A stretch of DNA of 64,000 bases from Sympetrum striolatum (taxonomy: Eukaryota; Arthropoda; Insecta; Odonata; Libellulidae). Position numbers and translations under genes: made by a program. Positions 36,201 to 44,100 of this stretch are shown one piece after another (position 1 is the first letter of the stretch; each line of letters opens with the position of its first letter). Under the pieces are notes generated by a model. That model made no database searches, had not been told where the DNA came from, and was given only the letters and a program-made list of their open reading frames with translations. The stretch is taken from assembly GCA_947579665.1 (NCBI GenBank), contig OX388349.1:67708841-67772840 (forward strand), given 5' to 3'.

Positions 36201-36580
36201 GGAGGAAATATGTTATTGTTTGATGAACCTAAGGAAGTTACGTTGCTTAGTCTCTAATTCTGTTTTTTACTTTTATTTCAGCTTGTTTGGCGTTGGCCAT
36301 CCCTGAACTGGACGCTCTAATGAGTCTCATCGGAGCAATTTGCTTATCAGCCGCAGGAATCATATTTCCTGCAATCATTGAAACCGTTTACCGGCACGAT
36401 ACACTGGGACCCTTTAGATGGATCCTTCTGAAAAACTTGGCCATCATCTTGTTTGGGATTGTGGGAATGGTGACGGGTGTGTACACCAGCATAAGTCAAC
36501 TAGCCAACGAGGCAAATCCTGCAGCAGCTACCACGTTCTCGGACCTGGAAAGTTCTACTCAAATACTGACTACAGTTTGA
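13430..36580 (+). CDS. Proton-coupled amino acid transporter (SLC36/pathetic-like), 8 exons
   Basis: This encodes a multi-pass symporter that moves small amino acids with protons across plasma or lysosomal membranes (family knowledge). Exons in my model are 13430-13458, 20241-20351, 21937-22087, 22803-23009, 25052-25327, 27436-27614, 28518-28702 and 36282-36580. They sum to 1,437 bases, or 478 aa plus stop, normal for the family. Every junction is GT-AG and phase-consistent. Landmarks are HPTSDLDTLVHLVKGSLGAG (first helix), FICTHCVHVL, HRIPSLTYGGVAEAAFLNGP, VFVASNIKQ, YIRNLRFLSPLS, FALEGIGVIMPLENNM, GFYGYLKYGD, TYPLQMYVPV and AIPELDALMSLIGAICLSAAG. A hydrophilic ~45-residue N-terminus precedes helix 1. 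The least certain part is exon 1, chosen because ATG, donor and phase 2 all fit. A paralog lies downstream at 56721. Confidence 0.88.
13640..13725 (-). mobile_element. CR1-like 3' terminal fragment
   Basis: The segment with ATACCCCGCAAACCGCCATAA matches the terminal block ACCCCGCGAGCCGCCAGAGG of the intact CR1 element (30240-30265) in the same orientation. It then loses similarity. Only the last ~80 bases are present. Confidence 0.5.
13755..13885 (-). mobile_element. LINE 3' tail with ATCT repeats
   Basis: Read on the minus strand, a C-rich block ends in CGCCAATAAAGGGTCCATCTATC with ATCT-type simple repeat tails, typical of LINE 3' ends. The family is not determined. Confidence 0.35.
13886..16165. 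other. Transporter 1 intron 1, left part, no gene seen
   Basis: This is AT-rich sequence. A minus-strand frame at 14338-14619 could encode one membrane-spanning segment, but hydrophobic AT-rich translations are common here and I do not call it. Confidence 0.35.
16170..16390 (-). mobile_element. tRNA-derived SINE, minus copy
   Basis: The tRNA-like head at 16319-16390 (minus) has an A-box TAGCCTAGATGGTTAAGGC and a B-box GGGTTCGATTCCC. The head is followed by a tail block CAGACTTTTTTCAAGTCCG. The acceptor strands do not pair fully and U33 is missing, so it is not a working tRNA. It faces its partner copy 50 bases away. Confidence 0.75.
16440..16600 (+). mobile_element. tRNA-derived SINE, plus copy
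   Basis: The head at 16440-16513 is nearly identical to the minus copy (TAGCCAAGATGGTTAAGGC, then GGGTTCGATTCCC) and shares the CAGACTTTTTTCAAGTCCG tail block. The two copies are divergently arranged, 5' ends facing, so the pair forms a long interrupted palindrome. Confidence 0.75.
16680..17035 (+). repeat. Unclassified dispersed repeat, copy A (open 123-aa frame)
   Basis: The sequence is related to 28920-29190. Shared blocks in order are ACTGAGGTAT, a TGTGCTTCACTTACGTG-like block, ATAGCATTCCG/ATAGCATTTTG and GACTGAATACTTTACAGA. The frame 16656-17027 is open but matches no family I recognise. A LINE or transposon coding remnant is possible. Confidence 0.5.
17036..20240. other. Transporter 1 intron 1, right part, no gene seen
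   Basis: Short open frames around 17005-17720 follow the unclassified repeat and may belong to the same decayed element. The rest is AT-rich without recognised features except a hairpin at 18299. Confidence 0.35.
18299..18326. repeat. 12-bp perfect hairpin with TATG loop
   Basis: TTTTCAAGCACC at 18299-18310 is exactly mirrored at 18315-18326 with a 4-base loop. It is preceded by paired ATGCAT palindromes. Confidence 0.65.
20241..20351 (+). CDS. Transporter 1, exon 2
   Basis: It follows a TTGTTTCAG acceptor, precedes a GTGAGT donor and is phase 2 at both ends. It encodes the hydrophilic N-terminal arm ending in ERELDHPTS, the conserved lead-in to the first membrane helix. Confidence 0.85.
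21937..22087 (+). CDS. Transporter 1, exon 3
   Basis: It is 151 bases long, from TTTACAG to GTAAGT. It encodes helix 1 with KGSLGAGILAMPLAFKNAG and helix 2 ending CTHCVHVL. The paralogous exon at 63678 is also 151 bases with the same phases. Confidence 0.92.
22803..23009 (+). CDS. Transporter 1, exon 4
   Basis: It is 207 bases, phase 0 to phase 0, following AATAATCAG and before GTCAGC. It encodes LCRTHRIPSLTYGGVAEAAF and the next helix ending VFVASNIKQ. Confidence 0.9.
23557..24800 (+). repeat. Interspersed repeat family R-A, copy 1
   Basis: It starts with CTTTCTCCATATGCGTAGTA and ends with a block containing GTCATGTGCTGGCCACATCA. Both ends match the repeat at 40047-41105 in the same orientation and order: GTTTTCATGAA, GACTTC, TTTCGAC-ATTTTCGGAATGATGTC, GGGCGCTCTAACA, ACCGGAAGT. 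The central ~600 bases differ. It lies in transporter 1 intron 4. No transposase is seen; the class is unknown. Confidence 0.7.
25052..25327 (+). CDS. Transporter 1, exon 5
   Basis: It is 276 bases, phase 0 to phase 0, between CTACAG and GTAAGT. It spans two hydrophobic helices, the YIRNLRFLSPLS loop, and ends in FALEGIGV. Confidence 0.92.
25430..25942. mobile_element. Possible MITE with ACTAAAAGGAC ends
   Basis: ACTAAAAGGAC at 25433-25443 is inverted at about 25927-25937, and GGTCA-TTTGACCA-type palindromic motifs recur inside. A TTAA follows the right end, which would suit a piggyBac-type insertion, but the left end lacks it. Confidence 0.35.
27164..27250. repeat. ATT/AAT microsatellite palindrome, 32-bp stem
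   Basis: An (ATT)n run ending in GGGTC (to 27208) is mirrored by GACCC followed by (AAT)n to 27250, around a 10-base loop. The stem 27177-27208 with 27219-27250 is perfect. ACAAGTCAATT and ACAAGTCCATT flank the unit as a near direct repeat. Confidence 0.8.
27436..27614 (+). CDS. Transporter 1, exon 6
   Basis: It is 179 bases, starting phase 0 after ATTACAG and ending phase 2 at GTAAGT. It encodes IMPLENNMRDP, the following helix and GFYGYLKYGDGVLPSITLNL. Confidence 0.92.
28079..28145. mobile_element. 23-bp perfect inverted repeat, Penelope-like end fragment
   Basis: The 23-base arm at 28079-28101 is the exact inverse of 28123-28145, loop 21 bases. On the minus strand CTTAATAAATTTGTGGAAAA resembles the outer arm of the element at 56031-56423 (CTCTAATAAATTTCTGTGGA). 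A GTTCCACCAAGTA motif to the right also recurs there. Similar inverted termini occur in Penelope-like elements, but the assignment is inferred. Confidence 0.45.
28518..28702 (+). CDS. Transporter 1, exon 7
   Basis: It is 185 bases, phase 2 to phase 1, between ATTACAG and GTGAGA. It encodes AQVAKLMVALAVCFTYPLQM and the family's long loop ending FRFCCVLFTG. Confidence 0.92.
28920..29190 (+). repeat. Unclassified dispersed repeat, copy B
   Basis: This is a diverged copy of the repeat at 16680-17035, with shared blocks in the same order and spacing. It sits in transporter 1 intron 7. Confidence 0.45.
29195..30210. other. Intronic stretch, no gene seen
   Basis: This is AT-rich apart from a GC-richer island at about 29690-29840 whose nature I cannot determine. 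Confidence 0.3.
30305..33373 (-). CDS. CR1-type ORF2: AP endonuclease-reverse transcriptase
   Basis: This protein nicks target DNA and reverse-transcribes the element RNA in place. Residues are counted from the TTG at 33283-33281. The endonuclease shows VVNCRS (N81), SES (E108), GGDFN (D216, N218) and SDHD (D292, H293). The polymerase shows RPISLTSIFCK near 591, AVFLDFRKAFD near 656-666, SSGVPQGSVLGP near 714-725 and FADD 746-749. The C-terminus has LEYCCAVWDPH. There is no stop over 992 codons. The frame is open upstream to 33382 and overlaps the end of ORF1. There is no ATG before residue 163, so normal AUG initiation would delete endonuclease residues N81 and E108. Entry by -1 frameshift from ORF1 is the simplest reading. 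Confidence 0.9.
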   Translation of the reverse strand, partial: RLDYYQSSPPQVVLESNSSGLNESDITQIDLREKNLNLRGNNNIKKVHSAVGIIDNTHVNRQVETHDLSPRNRNSSIDNKEKFNSKIVTVIPNRNPTLKRELRDLKIIVVNCRSIRNKQVEFLNLTRSTCADIILGSESWLSEDINSSEIFPPDYVIYRKDRQGRVGGGVFIAVKNYLISQRDEFVENSRSEMMWCSILRPNGSKIYVCSLYRPPDGEIDCIDDLSGTLQIIGEKVKDPIIVVGGDFNLPHINWRNLTCSNSSRERNVSQKLIDTFSLHAIEQVNMTKTRTTRAGEGNILDLLATTHPQLIANLDIVDGISDHDVIMAEMKAVAVKSLKPPRQVYVIRKANFSEFRVYINECKDDFFRFLGANTVNDSWIEFLRIIKEGLIKFVPTKSVRERKEPRWTKPKLRALHRKQRVIHSRWRKLKACGKNHELEEQNYREVRKLVKEEARKEYQEYRSRTLLESLGGDQKEFWSYVRENRGGQFSVPSLISAEGITVNKSEDKANLLNRHYQKCFTVDNGQVKDFTSRIDSEMCPIEISVDGIGKLLRDIDRKKAPGPEGIPAVVIKTLADEIAPLLQIFYQKSLDEGTVPMSWKKANVTPVPKKGRASKPDDYRPISLTSIFCKIMEHIIASSIMRFLSEKGAISQSQHGFRKGRSCETQLALFMNDVSKAADVGVRSDAVFLDFRKAFDTVSHEKLIQKLSAYAIDEKVIRWTKSFLENRSQRVALDGVLSEEISISSGVPQGSVLGPILFLIYINDLVDNVKSKVRLFADDTLIYREILTENDRNVLQDDLDVISGWCKDWQLDLNINKCVAMSFTRSTNIIPTQYQISGHPLELVHDNKYLGVTFSSNLSFKEHIRDAIGKANRMQRLTGRTLRGCSSRVKEIAYFSLIRPSLEYCCAVWDPHEVGLVSDLEMVQRRAARFVCGDFRFDSSVTAMIESLSWNSLQMRRSEYRRKLFEKFNRSEFIDEVSEMLVPVRSERDLREASTKRYREVIARTDNYFWSFFPQAIRDANR
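33367..34374 (-). CDS. CR1-type ORF1 with SGNH esterase-like domain
   Basis: This is a 335-aa protein. Residues 18-45 form a leucine-rich heptad-like stretch, suited to self-association. Residues about 50-130 are basic and low complexity, suited to RNA binding. From 154 it reads VLVIGSSN (Ser161/162 nucleophile region), GGTV near 191, VVVHAGTND (N222) and SGVHYT (H313). This is the block order of SGNH/GDSL hydrolases known from ORF1 of CR1 elements. The Asp usually three residues before the catalytic His is Ser310, so full hydrolase activity is doubtful. It starts at ATG, and its G+C content is far higher than its surroundings and than ORF2. It ends RVFLG-TAG right after the candidate slippery site. 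Confidence 0.85.
   Translation of the reverse strand: MASPRTPVSSFLGTACLASLRAEIVELRKMVADLSSKVERLEASSSRVESKGSIPKARCAKLAARGSPSAKASRAIEGAPKVSSRAGMSTAKKPDEWKVVSIRGDRGVVLRRQGVAEASADALPVSNRFSVLSEDIAPAAIPVTPEVAEPEGGRGVLVIGSSNVRRIMDPLRARARREGVCERVFSRCLPGGTVPKVTEELRTSVSSSNCSVLRVVVHAGTNDASRFGSEEILGSFKDLIAEASRVESESGVRVSLSFCSIVPRSDRGSEVWSRVVGLNQRLRDFCRSNGVGFVDLRPVLDSCRLPLNRSGVHYTARAAELVARRIYEVNRVFLG
33373..33379 (-). promoter_or_regulatory. Candidate -1 frameshift heptamer T TTT TTA
   Basis: In the ORF1 frame the codons are GTT TTT TTA GGT TAG. The heptamer T TTT TTA therefore has the exact X XXY YYZ phase, and a one-base backward slip continues as AGG TTA GAC into ORF2. I see no strong stem-loop by eye 5-9 bases downstream. 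An extra T in the run would fuse the two frames outright, so an indel is the rival explanation. Confidence 0.5.
34965..35395. other. Intronic stretch, no gene seen
   Basis: This is AT-rich and unique-looking, between the full-length CR1 and the next fragments. Confidence 0.3.
35400..35650 (-). mobile_element. Diverged CR1 3' fragment
   Basis: It shares with the intact copy the terminal block (GATATATACCCCGC, GCGTATGGCAG) and the coding end (AATAATTATC, CGTAACGTTTTGTCGATGC, GAGATCGCGATC). It has many substitutions and no open frame. Confidence 0.7.
35690..36160 (+). mobile_element. Decayed LINE C-terminal fragment, plus strand
   Basis: In broken frames it reads MWIW-SMLKISWME, then a FLGHLLR motif, GKKGREEEEEPRK and IEDIR. 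This is the same domain order as the LINE tail at 9230-9900. It is about 120 bases upstream of transporter exon 8. Confidence 0.55.
36282..36580 (+). CDS. Transporter 1, exon 8 (terminal)
   Basis: It is 299 bases, following TTTATTTCAG. It encodes the last helices (AIPELDALMSLIGAICLSAAG and RWILLKNLAIILFGIVGMVT) and a short Ser/Thr-rich cytosolic tail ending ILTTV and TGA. It is separated from exon 7 by a 7.6-kb intron that holds the antisense CR1 element. Confidence 0.92.
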
Positions 36581-38750
36581 TCAGTGCTACAGTGATATTG
36601 GCTCCGGTGCTGAAAGAACATCTAAAATCCCCTTAAATGAAAGTGTATCTTTAAGGATATATTTTCCATGACTTCCGCTGTTGTGCTGTTGCTAAGGCGA
36701 AAGTGATGTGCGTGTTATTAGAAGAAAAGTGTTATCTGTGTGAATGAATTTCATATAACTGTGGATGTTTAGTTATCTCAGAACATTCCTACGATGATTT
36801 TCTCCAAGTACAAAATATACTCGGAGAACAATCGTTCGCTATCGATGTCTGATATCAAACGACTGAAATCAAACAGAAAATACTTTCTGATTATCGAAAG
36901 AGAGAAAATTCGTAAACAAACAACTTGAATTCCTCAGATCCCCCAATTCAGTTCCATAGATTCTGAATCTGCTTCATTCTTATCTTTTTCAGGTTATCTT
37001 TTACATGTTTGACGCTAGAAAAGCGTGCCACATTCCACACATTTCGAATCAACATGGTAGTTTCCTAGAAAATCGTTCGGTTTAATACTAAGTTCATAAA
37101 GAGCTATAGAGTGTGAAGATTGCTTTCCGTTATTATTTTCGGAGTATAAAATCCTCGTACTCCCCAGCATTTGAACGAATTTCAATAGTTACTTTTTCTT
37201 GATGCTCTGATTCTATTTAATACCTCCGAAAACTATGATTGGATATTCTACAAGAGCGAATTCATAGAGGTCATGAAGAAATCAAAAACTTAATTTGAGT
37301 GATTAAGAAATGGAATATGGTTTCACACTCAAGGTGAAAGTTTGTCTTAGCTATGATTTGTTCTCGTTTTAATAATGGTGACCTACAAAATAATGCGTAT
37401 GTAATTGGATAACTAAAGTTTTATCTTTTTGTTACTTCAAGATTTACTATTTGCAGAAAAAATGTCTTGTAAATAATCTGTATGTCTGTAAATATGTTGA
37501 TAGGTTAAAATTTATCTGTTATTTAAATATATTTTTAAGAAATTTCAGTAGATATCTTTTACACGTTCGTAATACAGATCTTTACGAAGACTTTCAGAAA
37601 CCTTAATGGATTTTCTTTAAGGAAATTTCGGGAACCAAATGCAACGAGGCCCATATTAACAATATATTATTGTTAGAGGATGAAAATTTATCATTCATAT
37701 TCCCATAATAATGTTTCACTTATTTAATGATTTCGTTTTGCTTGCTTTCTAAAATATATACTACTACAGCTATGAGCTCACTCTGAATAATTTTAATTCT
37801 TTCATACATATGTTTTACAAGTATGCGTTCTAACATAACTAAATAATCAATAATCGTAAAATTCGAATCAAAGTTCTTTGTTTCAGGGAGATGTAATATT
37901 TTATAATTTCGTGAGAATAACCCATGTTTGACATTGATGAGCCGTATGATTCGTATTGTTAATATGAAACATCACATCTAATTTCATTTGCTCAGTTCGG
38001 GAACTTAACGCCAATCTATTAACCACATTACTCTTTCACAACTGGATAGTTTCTTTGGCTTAAATAACTCTAAGATTTCTCATTCTTAGACATAAATTAC
38101 CTTCTGAAAAAAAAACTCGCTATCATAATTAAAATTAGCGAGTGATAAGAAAACTAGTATAATTTTTCCTCATTGCAATTATATATCGAAAAAATATATT
38201 CAATATTAGAAAACACAATGGAGAGAAATTCCTAATAGTTTCAGTATCTTGTACTATGGGTCTGAGAGGTATCGAGGAAACTTTTCTATAGAAAGTTTGC
38301 ATATTAATTTATCTTCTTTAATCACTGCCATTTGGTATGATTATGACGTGGCTACGATCGAGGGGGATTTGGTAAGAAAGCAATACAATCTATCCTGCAT
38401 TCTCACAAAGAAGGGAGGAAAATCCCTCAAAAACTTCCCGTGGACGGTACATATCTTAACAATGATACCAGTTAGTAATAAGTCAAAGAATATACAAACA
38501 TCTAAACTAAACTCATAATCAGATGGATAAATCAACACGATATTATCATTTTAGCAAGTTAAGTAAAGTAGATAGTTGGTAAAAGATTTTTTTTGTTAGC
38601 CTTAGATCACTCTCCAAGTTTTATTGGAATTACAATCTAAAAATACGTGTTGATAATTATTGAAGTCACTTTGTTTAAAGTTTTTCCATGCTCTTTCCTT
38701 ATTTATTTTTGATTGCATACTCTCCTTTTTGTGGACGGAAATGAATAAAA
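36581..38750. other. 3' flank of transporter 1, no further gene seen
   Basis: This should contain the transporter 3' UTR. No canonical AATAAA close to the stop was found by eye. The rest is AT-rich. Confidence 0.35.
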
Positions 38751-38754
38751 ATAT

Positions 38755-38822
38755 GCCCCGGGTGAGGATCTCACAACCTTTACATTATAACACTTACACG
38801 CTACCTACTGCGCTACCGATGC
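38755..38822 (-). pseudogene. tRNA-Met-like pseudogene or SINE head
   Basis: On the minus strand it reads an elongator tRNA-Met-like chain: TAGCGCAGTAGGTAGCG (D arm), a loop with TATAAT where CATAAT is expected, GGTTGTGAGATCCTCACC (T arm) and an acceptor that pairs at only 5-6 of 7 positions. The anticodon would be TAT. It is best read as a decayed gene or a SINE head. Confidence 0.55.
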
Positions 38823-38824
38823 TT

Positions 38825-39960
38825 GATCTTTATCCCGATATACTATATTAGTATATGAATAAGGTACTTAGTACATATGTTGAATGAAGTTAATTTTAAT
38901 AGTTAGGCTGCATTTGAGTGGAATATTGCTTTTAATGGGATACGGGGACTTAAAAGGTTCAAAATCTTTAATCTAGAAGACAATTTGTACCCTAGAATTA
39001 TTTTTGCCTTGGATCACACCTACGCTCAATTATTTATTTTCCAAGAAAATTCATACTTCACATATATTCATTCGACTGTCACTTCTGCAACTTCATTCCT
39101 CATCATACGTTTGTCTTTTCTTTTAAGTACCAACCACTATATTCAACTACTTTTTCTTCCTCTTCCTTTTGGAACATTCGAGCTCTCGTCTTAAATAGTC
39201 TTCGCAATTAATTTTTCATCCGTCATCTGCTTCATCTCTGCATTTCCAAAAAAAGTGTTAACCAAACAAATAAAAGTGACTCGGCATAAAATCAGGGATT
39301 TCTATCTTTGTTTCCGCGCGAGATGACGATTAAATGATAAGTGCATTCGCAATGTCATTTCTTCAACATTTGGCCTCAAAACGAAAATAGAATAAGATAA
39401 AAAGTAAAAACTGGTATCGTCAACAGCTATATGATGAATGACTGCCCAATCTTACATTCCACTTGAACGCTATCCTTGAGGAGAGATGTTGAAAAAATTG
39501 TCAAGACCTTTACTTAATGATAAACATGTTGATATCAAATTTCTTACCGGTAAAACGGCTATATTACTCTCCGTATGGCCATATAGTAGGTAAAATTTCT
39601 CTCAAATCAAGTCATGCTAAAATAATCTTTTTTGATTTATAAAATGTATGCAACTAATTCGAGACATACTTGCCGTAAATGCAACTTTTACAGCAATTGT
39701 GACATTTCATTCAAATGAACTCATGAAAATTTAACCTCCCATTACTTTTAATATTTATCCAACCCTTTCGAGACCACACGAGCTGAAAATATGACTTTCT
39801 TCTTAATAGTGACGTATATTTTATTCGTTGATCAAAGTGATATTGTTCGAATTAAAAAACAGTTACTACAGTTAACATGTTAACAGTATGGTTTAGAAAG
39901 GAAATACTTTAATCTATTTTTCCAGTAGGATTGTTGTTAAAAGTGCTTCGATAACTTATG
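38825..39960. other. Gene-free AT-rich stretch
   Basis: I see nothing coding or structured here. Confidence 0.3.
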
Positions 39961-39964
39961 TAAT

Positions 39965-40045
39965 TTTGCACGTGGTCTACCAACGGGGATCGCACCTTGG
40001 ACCTCATTCACCAAAGCCGAACGCACACCCCACAAGGCAATGCAA
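39965..40045 (-). mobile_element. tRNA-derived SINE fragment
   Basis: The minus strand shows a GTTCGGCTTTGGTGAATGAGG block followed by a B-box-like GGTGCGATCCCC. The same block order occurs at 49505-49580. Confidence 0.45.
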
Positions 40046-40046
40046 G

Positions 40047-40187
40047 GGACCTATTTTTACTTTCTCCATATACGTAGTATAGAGAAAGTATTGTTTTCAT
40101 GAAAAAAATCGACTTCGATATTTCAACGAAAATACACGTTTTGGGGTCCCTAAAACACGTTTCGACCATTTTCGGAATGATGTCTGT

Positions 40188-40226
<39 letters not shown>

Positions 40227-41105
40227 TGTGCTTGTGGGCTCTCTAACGTATAAACTATTGGTCGTATCAATACCAAACTTCATATACACTGTGGTGTGTG
40301 CTGTCAGAGTTGATTAGTTTTTGGAGTAATTAGGTTAACCGAAAGTCGAGCTTCATTCATTAAAGCTCATTTCCGGTTTTCAAAATATCTCCATAAATAT
40401 GATATATAGGTATATTGTATTACTTATAAAAGTTTTAGATAATGAATTTTACTATAACTTTTGTATTTAACATATTTTTGTATCACCGGTTGATTAGGAG
40501 TTATTCATGAAATACTGATAAACCGGAAGTAGCTGATTATGTACTTTGTGGGCGCTCTAACATTAAAAATATTTGTCGGATCAACACCAAATTTCATATT
40601 AAGTATTATGGTTGATGTTGTTAGAATTGATTAGTTTTCAGAGTAAATCGGTTTACCGGAAGTTGAGCTTCATTCTTCAATGCTCATTTCCGGTTTATCA
40701 AAATATCTCCATAAACATGATATTTAGGTATATACTATTATTTATAAAAGTTTTAGAAAATGTAAATTACTATAACTTTTGAATGAAACATATTTTTGTA
40801 TAACTGATTGTTTAGGAGTTACTTGTGAAATACTGATAAACCGGAAGTTACTGATTATGTACTTTGTTTTTGCTCTGGGCGCTGTGGGCGAAAAGCCAAT
40901 TTCCGATTTTCAAAAGCCGTTTTTCATCGAACATGTCCCGAAAACATTATTTATAACGTTTGTGACGTAAAAGATAATATGATATAAATTTATCACTTAT
41001 CTTCCAAGTTTAGATTGAATATAGAGTTCAAAAATACTGACGTAGATAAATATTTATATCTTATATATGGAGAAATTCATGTGCTGGTCACATCAGATTT
41101 TTTCC
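40047..41105 (+). repeat. Interspersed repeat family R-A, copy 2, with internal duplication
   Basis: It shares both ends and most of its body with 23557-24800. It contains a (TG)n tract at about 40187-40225. A ~318-base segment (GGGC-CTCTAAC to GATTATGTACTTTGT) occurs twice in tandem at about 40231-40548 and 40549-40866, with moderate divergence. Confidence 0.75.
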
Positions 41106-41109
41106 AGTA

Positions 41110-44100
41110 GGTCATTAGCTAGAGAATTATTTTTAATTTATTCTTTCAGCCTTTATTTTAGCTGACGAAAATTAATTTCCACTCTAGCAACTTAGGTCAT
41201 TATTTGCACGAAGTGGCATTTTTTCTTTTAGCATTAACTGAAATATTCCGAGGTATTTCAGAGTAATGCTAAGTCTTAAATTCTTACTGTCAAGATAGAT
41301 GTTTAGAGATTTGTTATTTGGAGAAACAATTTAAGCATAATTTCACCCATTCAGAAACTCCAGAATTACTTACTCAAGTAGCTGAAGACATGTCTTTTGG
41401 GAACTATTTCATCGTGGAAAAGGTGAAAATTAAAATTTGTAGAATCAACTAAATTGTACGTAAAGATCTTGGAGTAAACTAAAGATTTAATTACGGACTA
41501 GCGATAATAATGTCACGTGATCCATCTCGTGTATAATTGTGGTGCCGCTTCAGTTGCACTGCACCCGCACTAAATCAATATATGTGGTACTTACGCGAAC
41601 ATTGCATCCTATTTGTTCAGGAAAGCAAAGATAAATCGCTTATGAAAGCAGTGATGAAACTAAGGAAATTATCGCTTATATTCAAAGACAGCGTGATTAT
41701 TATCAGTTGTATACTTCTGAACTAGGCAAAAATAAAAAAAATACTCCACTGAATTCCTTACAGGGTATACCATAATAACATCTTAAAGTGAACTTCATAT
41801 TTTGAAGAGGTATTCATTTAATATTTACAGATACTATAATAACTTTGGATCAATATGTAAATAAAGTCAAATATATCAAAAATTAAAGATTATTTGTTCA
41901 GTGGTAAGTAACAAAAGATTTTGGTTGACTACGTGTAAACTACATGTACTACATAGATTATTCGCTATTATTTGGAAAAATGGATCAGGTAAGAGGTGCC
42001 TTCGTATACCCATAACTATTGCCATAGAACTAATGAATAGAAAATAGAAGTTTCCATCCGTTGCCTATAATTGGACGATTTCCAATACCATCCGAAAAAA
42101 TAAATAAATTGACGATAAAGATAAAAGCTTAATAGTAAATAGTAATTCATTTACAGTTTAGGCAAAAAAATATTTATGAATTTGACGAATGTCACCAGTG
42201 CACAGCATGCGAGGATTATCTCCTAATTATTTTCTAAGAATACATTTAAACTAGAGATGTCATTGTCCTAAATGTATACTATTTCCGCAAAATGTCTATT
42301 TGAAAGATACATTTATTCGATAACAAGCATTGAGGTTAGAAACAAAAGTAGTGATATCAATCATTAGGGAAGTAAAAATATCTTGTAACCCTCTTTTCTA
42401 AAATCTCAAGGAACCCTACCTTTAACGCTTTCCTCTTTTCCTAATGTTTTTAGTATATGTTCTTGTATAACGTATACAAAAAATTATATGTATTTGTATA
42501 AGTTCTTAAATTACCAAAAACGTAAATGAACTCTAATCAGAAGAATAGAGTTCAGTTCAAAAACTTTTTAAGGAAGAATTTTTGGGAAAATGTAGATATC
42601 AATGAACTTAAAACCTGATTTAAGTGTTATTTTTTTGGCCTTCATACAATCGGTATGCCACTGCGTAAGACTATCTTGCTGATTGAATTTAAATAATACT
42701 TACAGTTTCACAATATAATCCACAAACTTAGTATTTCTTCATGATCAAATACTAGAGTAAAAAATTATAGAGATTCAATCTCATTAAGATATAATAATAA
42801 ACCCTGATGTCTACAAGAATGTTTTAACAAGATAGCCATAATGAGATACTGTTTGAAAAATAAAAGTATCTGAGCATTTTTATAAAGAAAATAATATGTA
42901 ACACACCAAGAACATAGGTAATGTTACATTAATTCTTTTTTTGGCATTCAAAGGATATAAAGGTACTTCTTCTAAAATAAATGTCTAAAGCTATCCTTGT
43001 CCTAGGCCAGGCATACCAGATCTTTCATTGCACACTTTAACTAACATCGCAAAAGAAATAGAGCGAAAGAATCACATTATAGCAAAACACCTTGAACCAT
43101 AACCTTTCTCCTGCCTATCAGACGAACCAATACGAAGGTTGAAGTGGAAAGAGCAATTGAAAGAAGCTATTTTGTTGAAGAAGGATGTGAGCATACCCAC
43201 TTAACATGTTTCCTATAAATCAGTGACATTAAAACAAATAGTAAGCAATGCAACTTACTGCATAACCCTAACGGGTGTTGCAACCCACTGCACAGACCGG
43301 TGACCAATCCTAAAAATCTCTTAGACGAATAGCTTTAAACGAGTTTATTTCTAAAAGAAAAATTCAAGCAATTTAAACTAGAATGCAATACTAAATAATT
43401 AGGATTCAATTTCACATATTACCTAGCAAAATGTTCGTAAGAAAATACTTTCCTACTTGCAGGTTTTCTTCAGCATCTACAAATATATCACAGCGTAGCA
43501 AAATTAGGTTCCATTACCGAATATCCCTATTCAAAAACTCACATCATTATTCTGCTTGCTCACAAGACTCTTACATATCTCGTTCTAACTACGAAAATCC
43601 ACATCGGAGTTAATTTTTTAGTGTATTTTGTGTCTACTTGTATATGGTATTTGAGGCTTCTCGATAAAATTATTGCTGCAAAATCTAATATTTTGATAAT
43701 TAGTAAATTAAGCTTATACAATTTTAATTTTTGATAATCCATGTGAAAAGAAGCAATTGGAGCCTCATAAGTAAACCTCATAAGAGTTATGAGAGAGAAT
43801 CATTCAAAACAGAGATAAATGTTTCCTCAAATGATAATTACTGTTTCTATTTTTACACTTGTAAATTTTAGACCATATTTTCACGTATCAAATACCTTCA
43901 AGACATTCACAGAATTGTACAATTGTAAAACGGCAGTAATATCGTAATACGTTTCAAAGTAAGAAGTTGAAATAAACATATTATAAACATTATAAGACTG
44001 ATCTTTGTAAGGTTTACCATAAAGAGTATATTTACTTTGAATTTACTCCACGGAGGCTAGTTAAAATAAGAAACAATTTCATAGGTCGTACTAATTTAGG

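Noticed and set aside
41983..41991. ATG GAT CAG followed by a good GTAAGA donor
   Set aside because: Phase 0 does not fit the next transporter exon, and three codons alone are no evidence.
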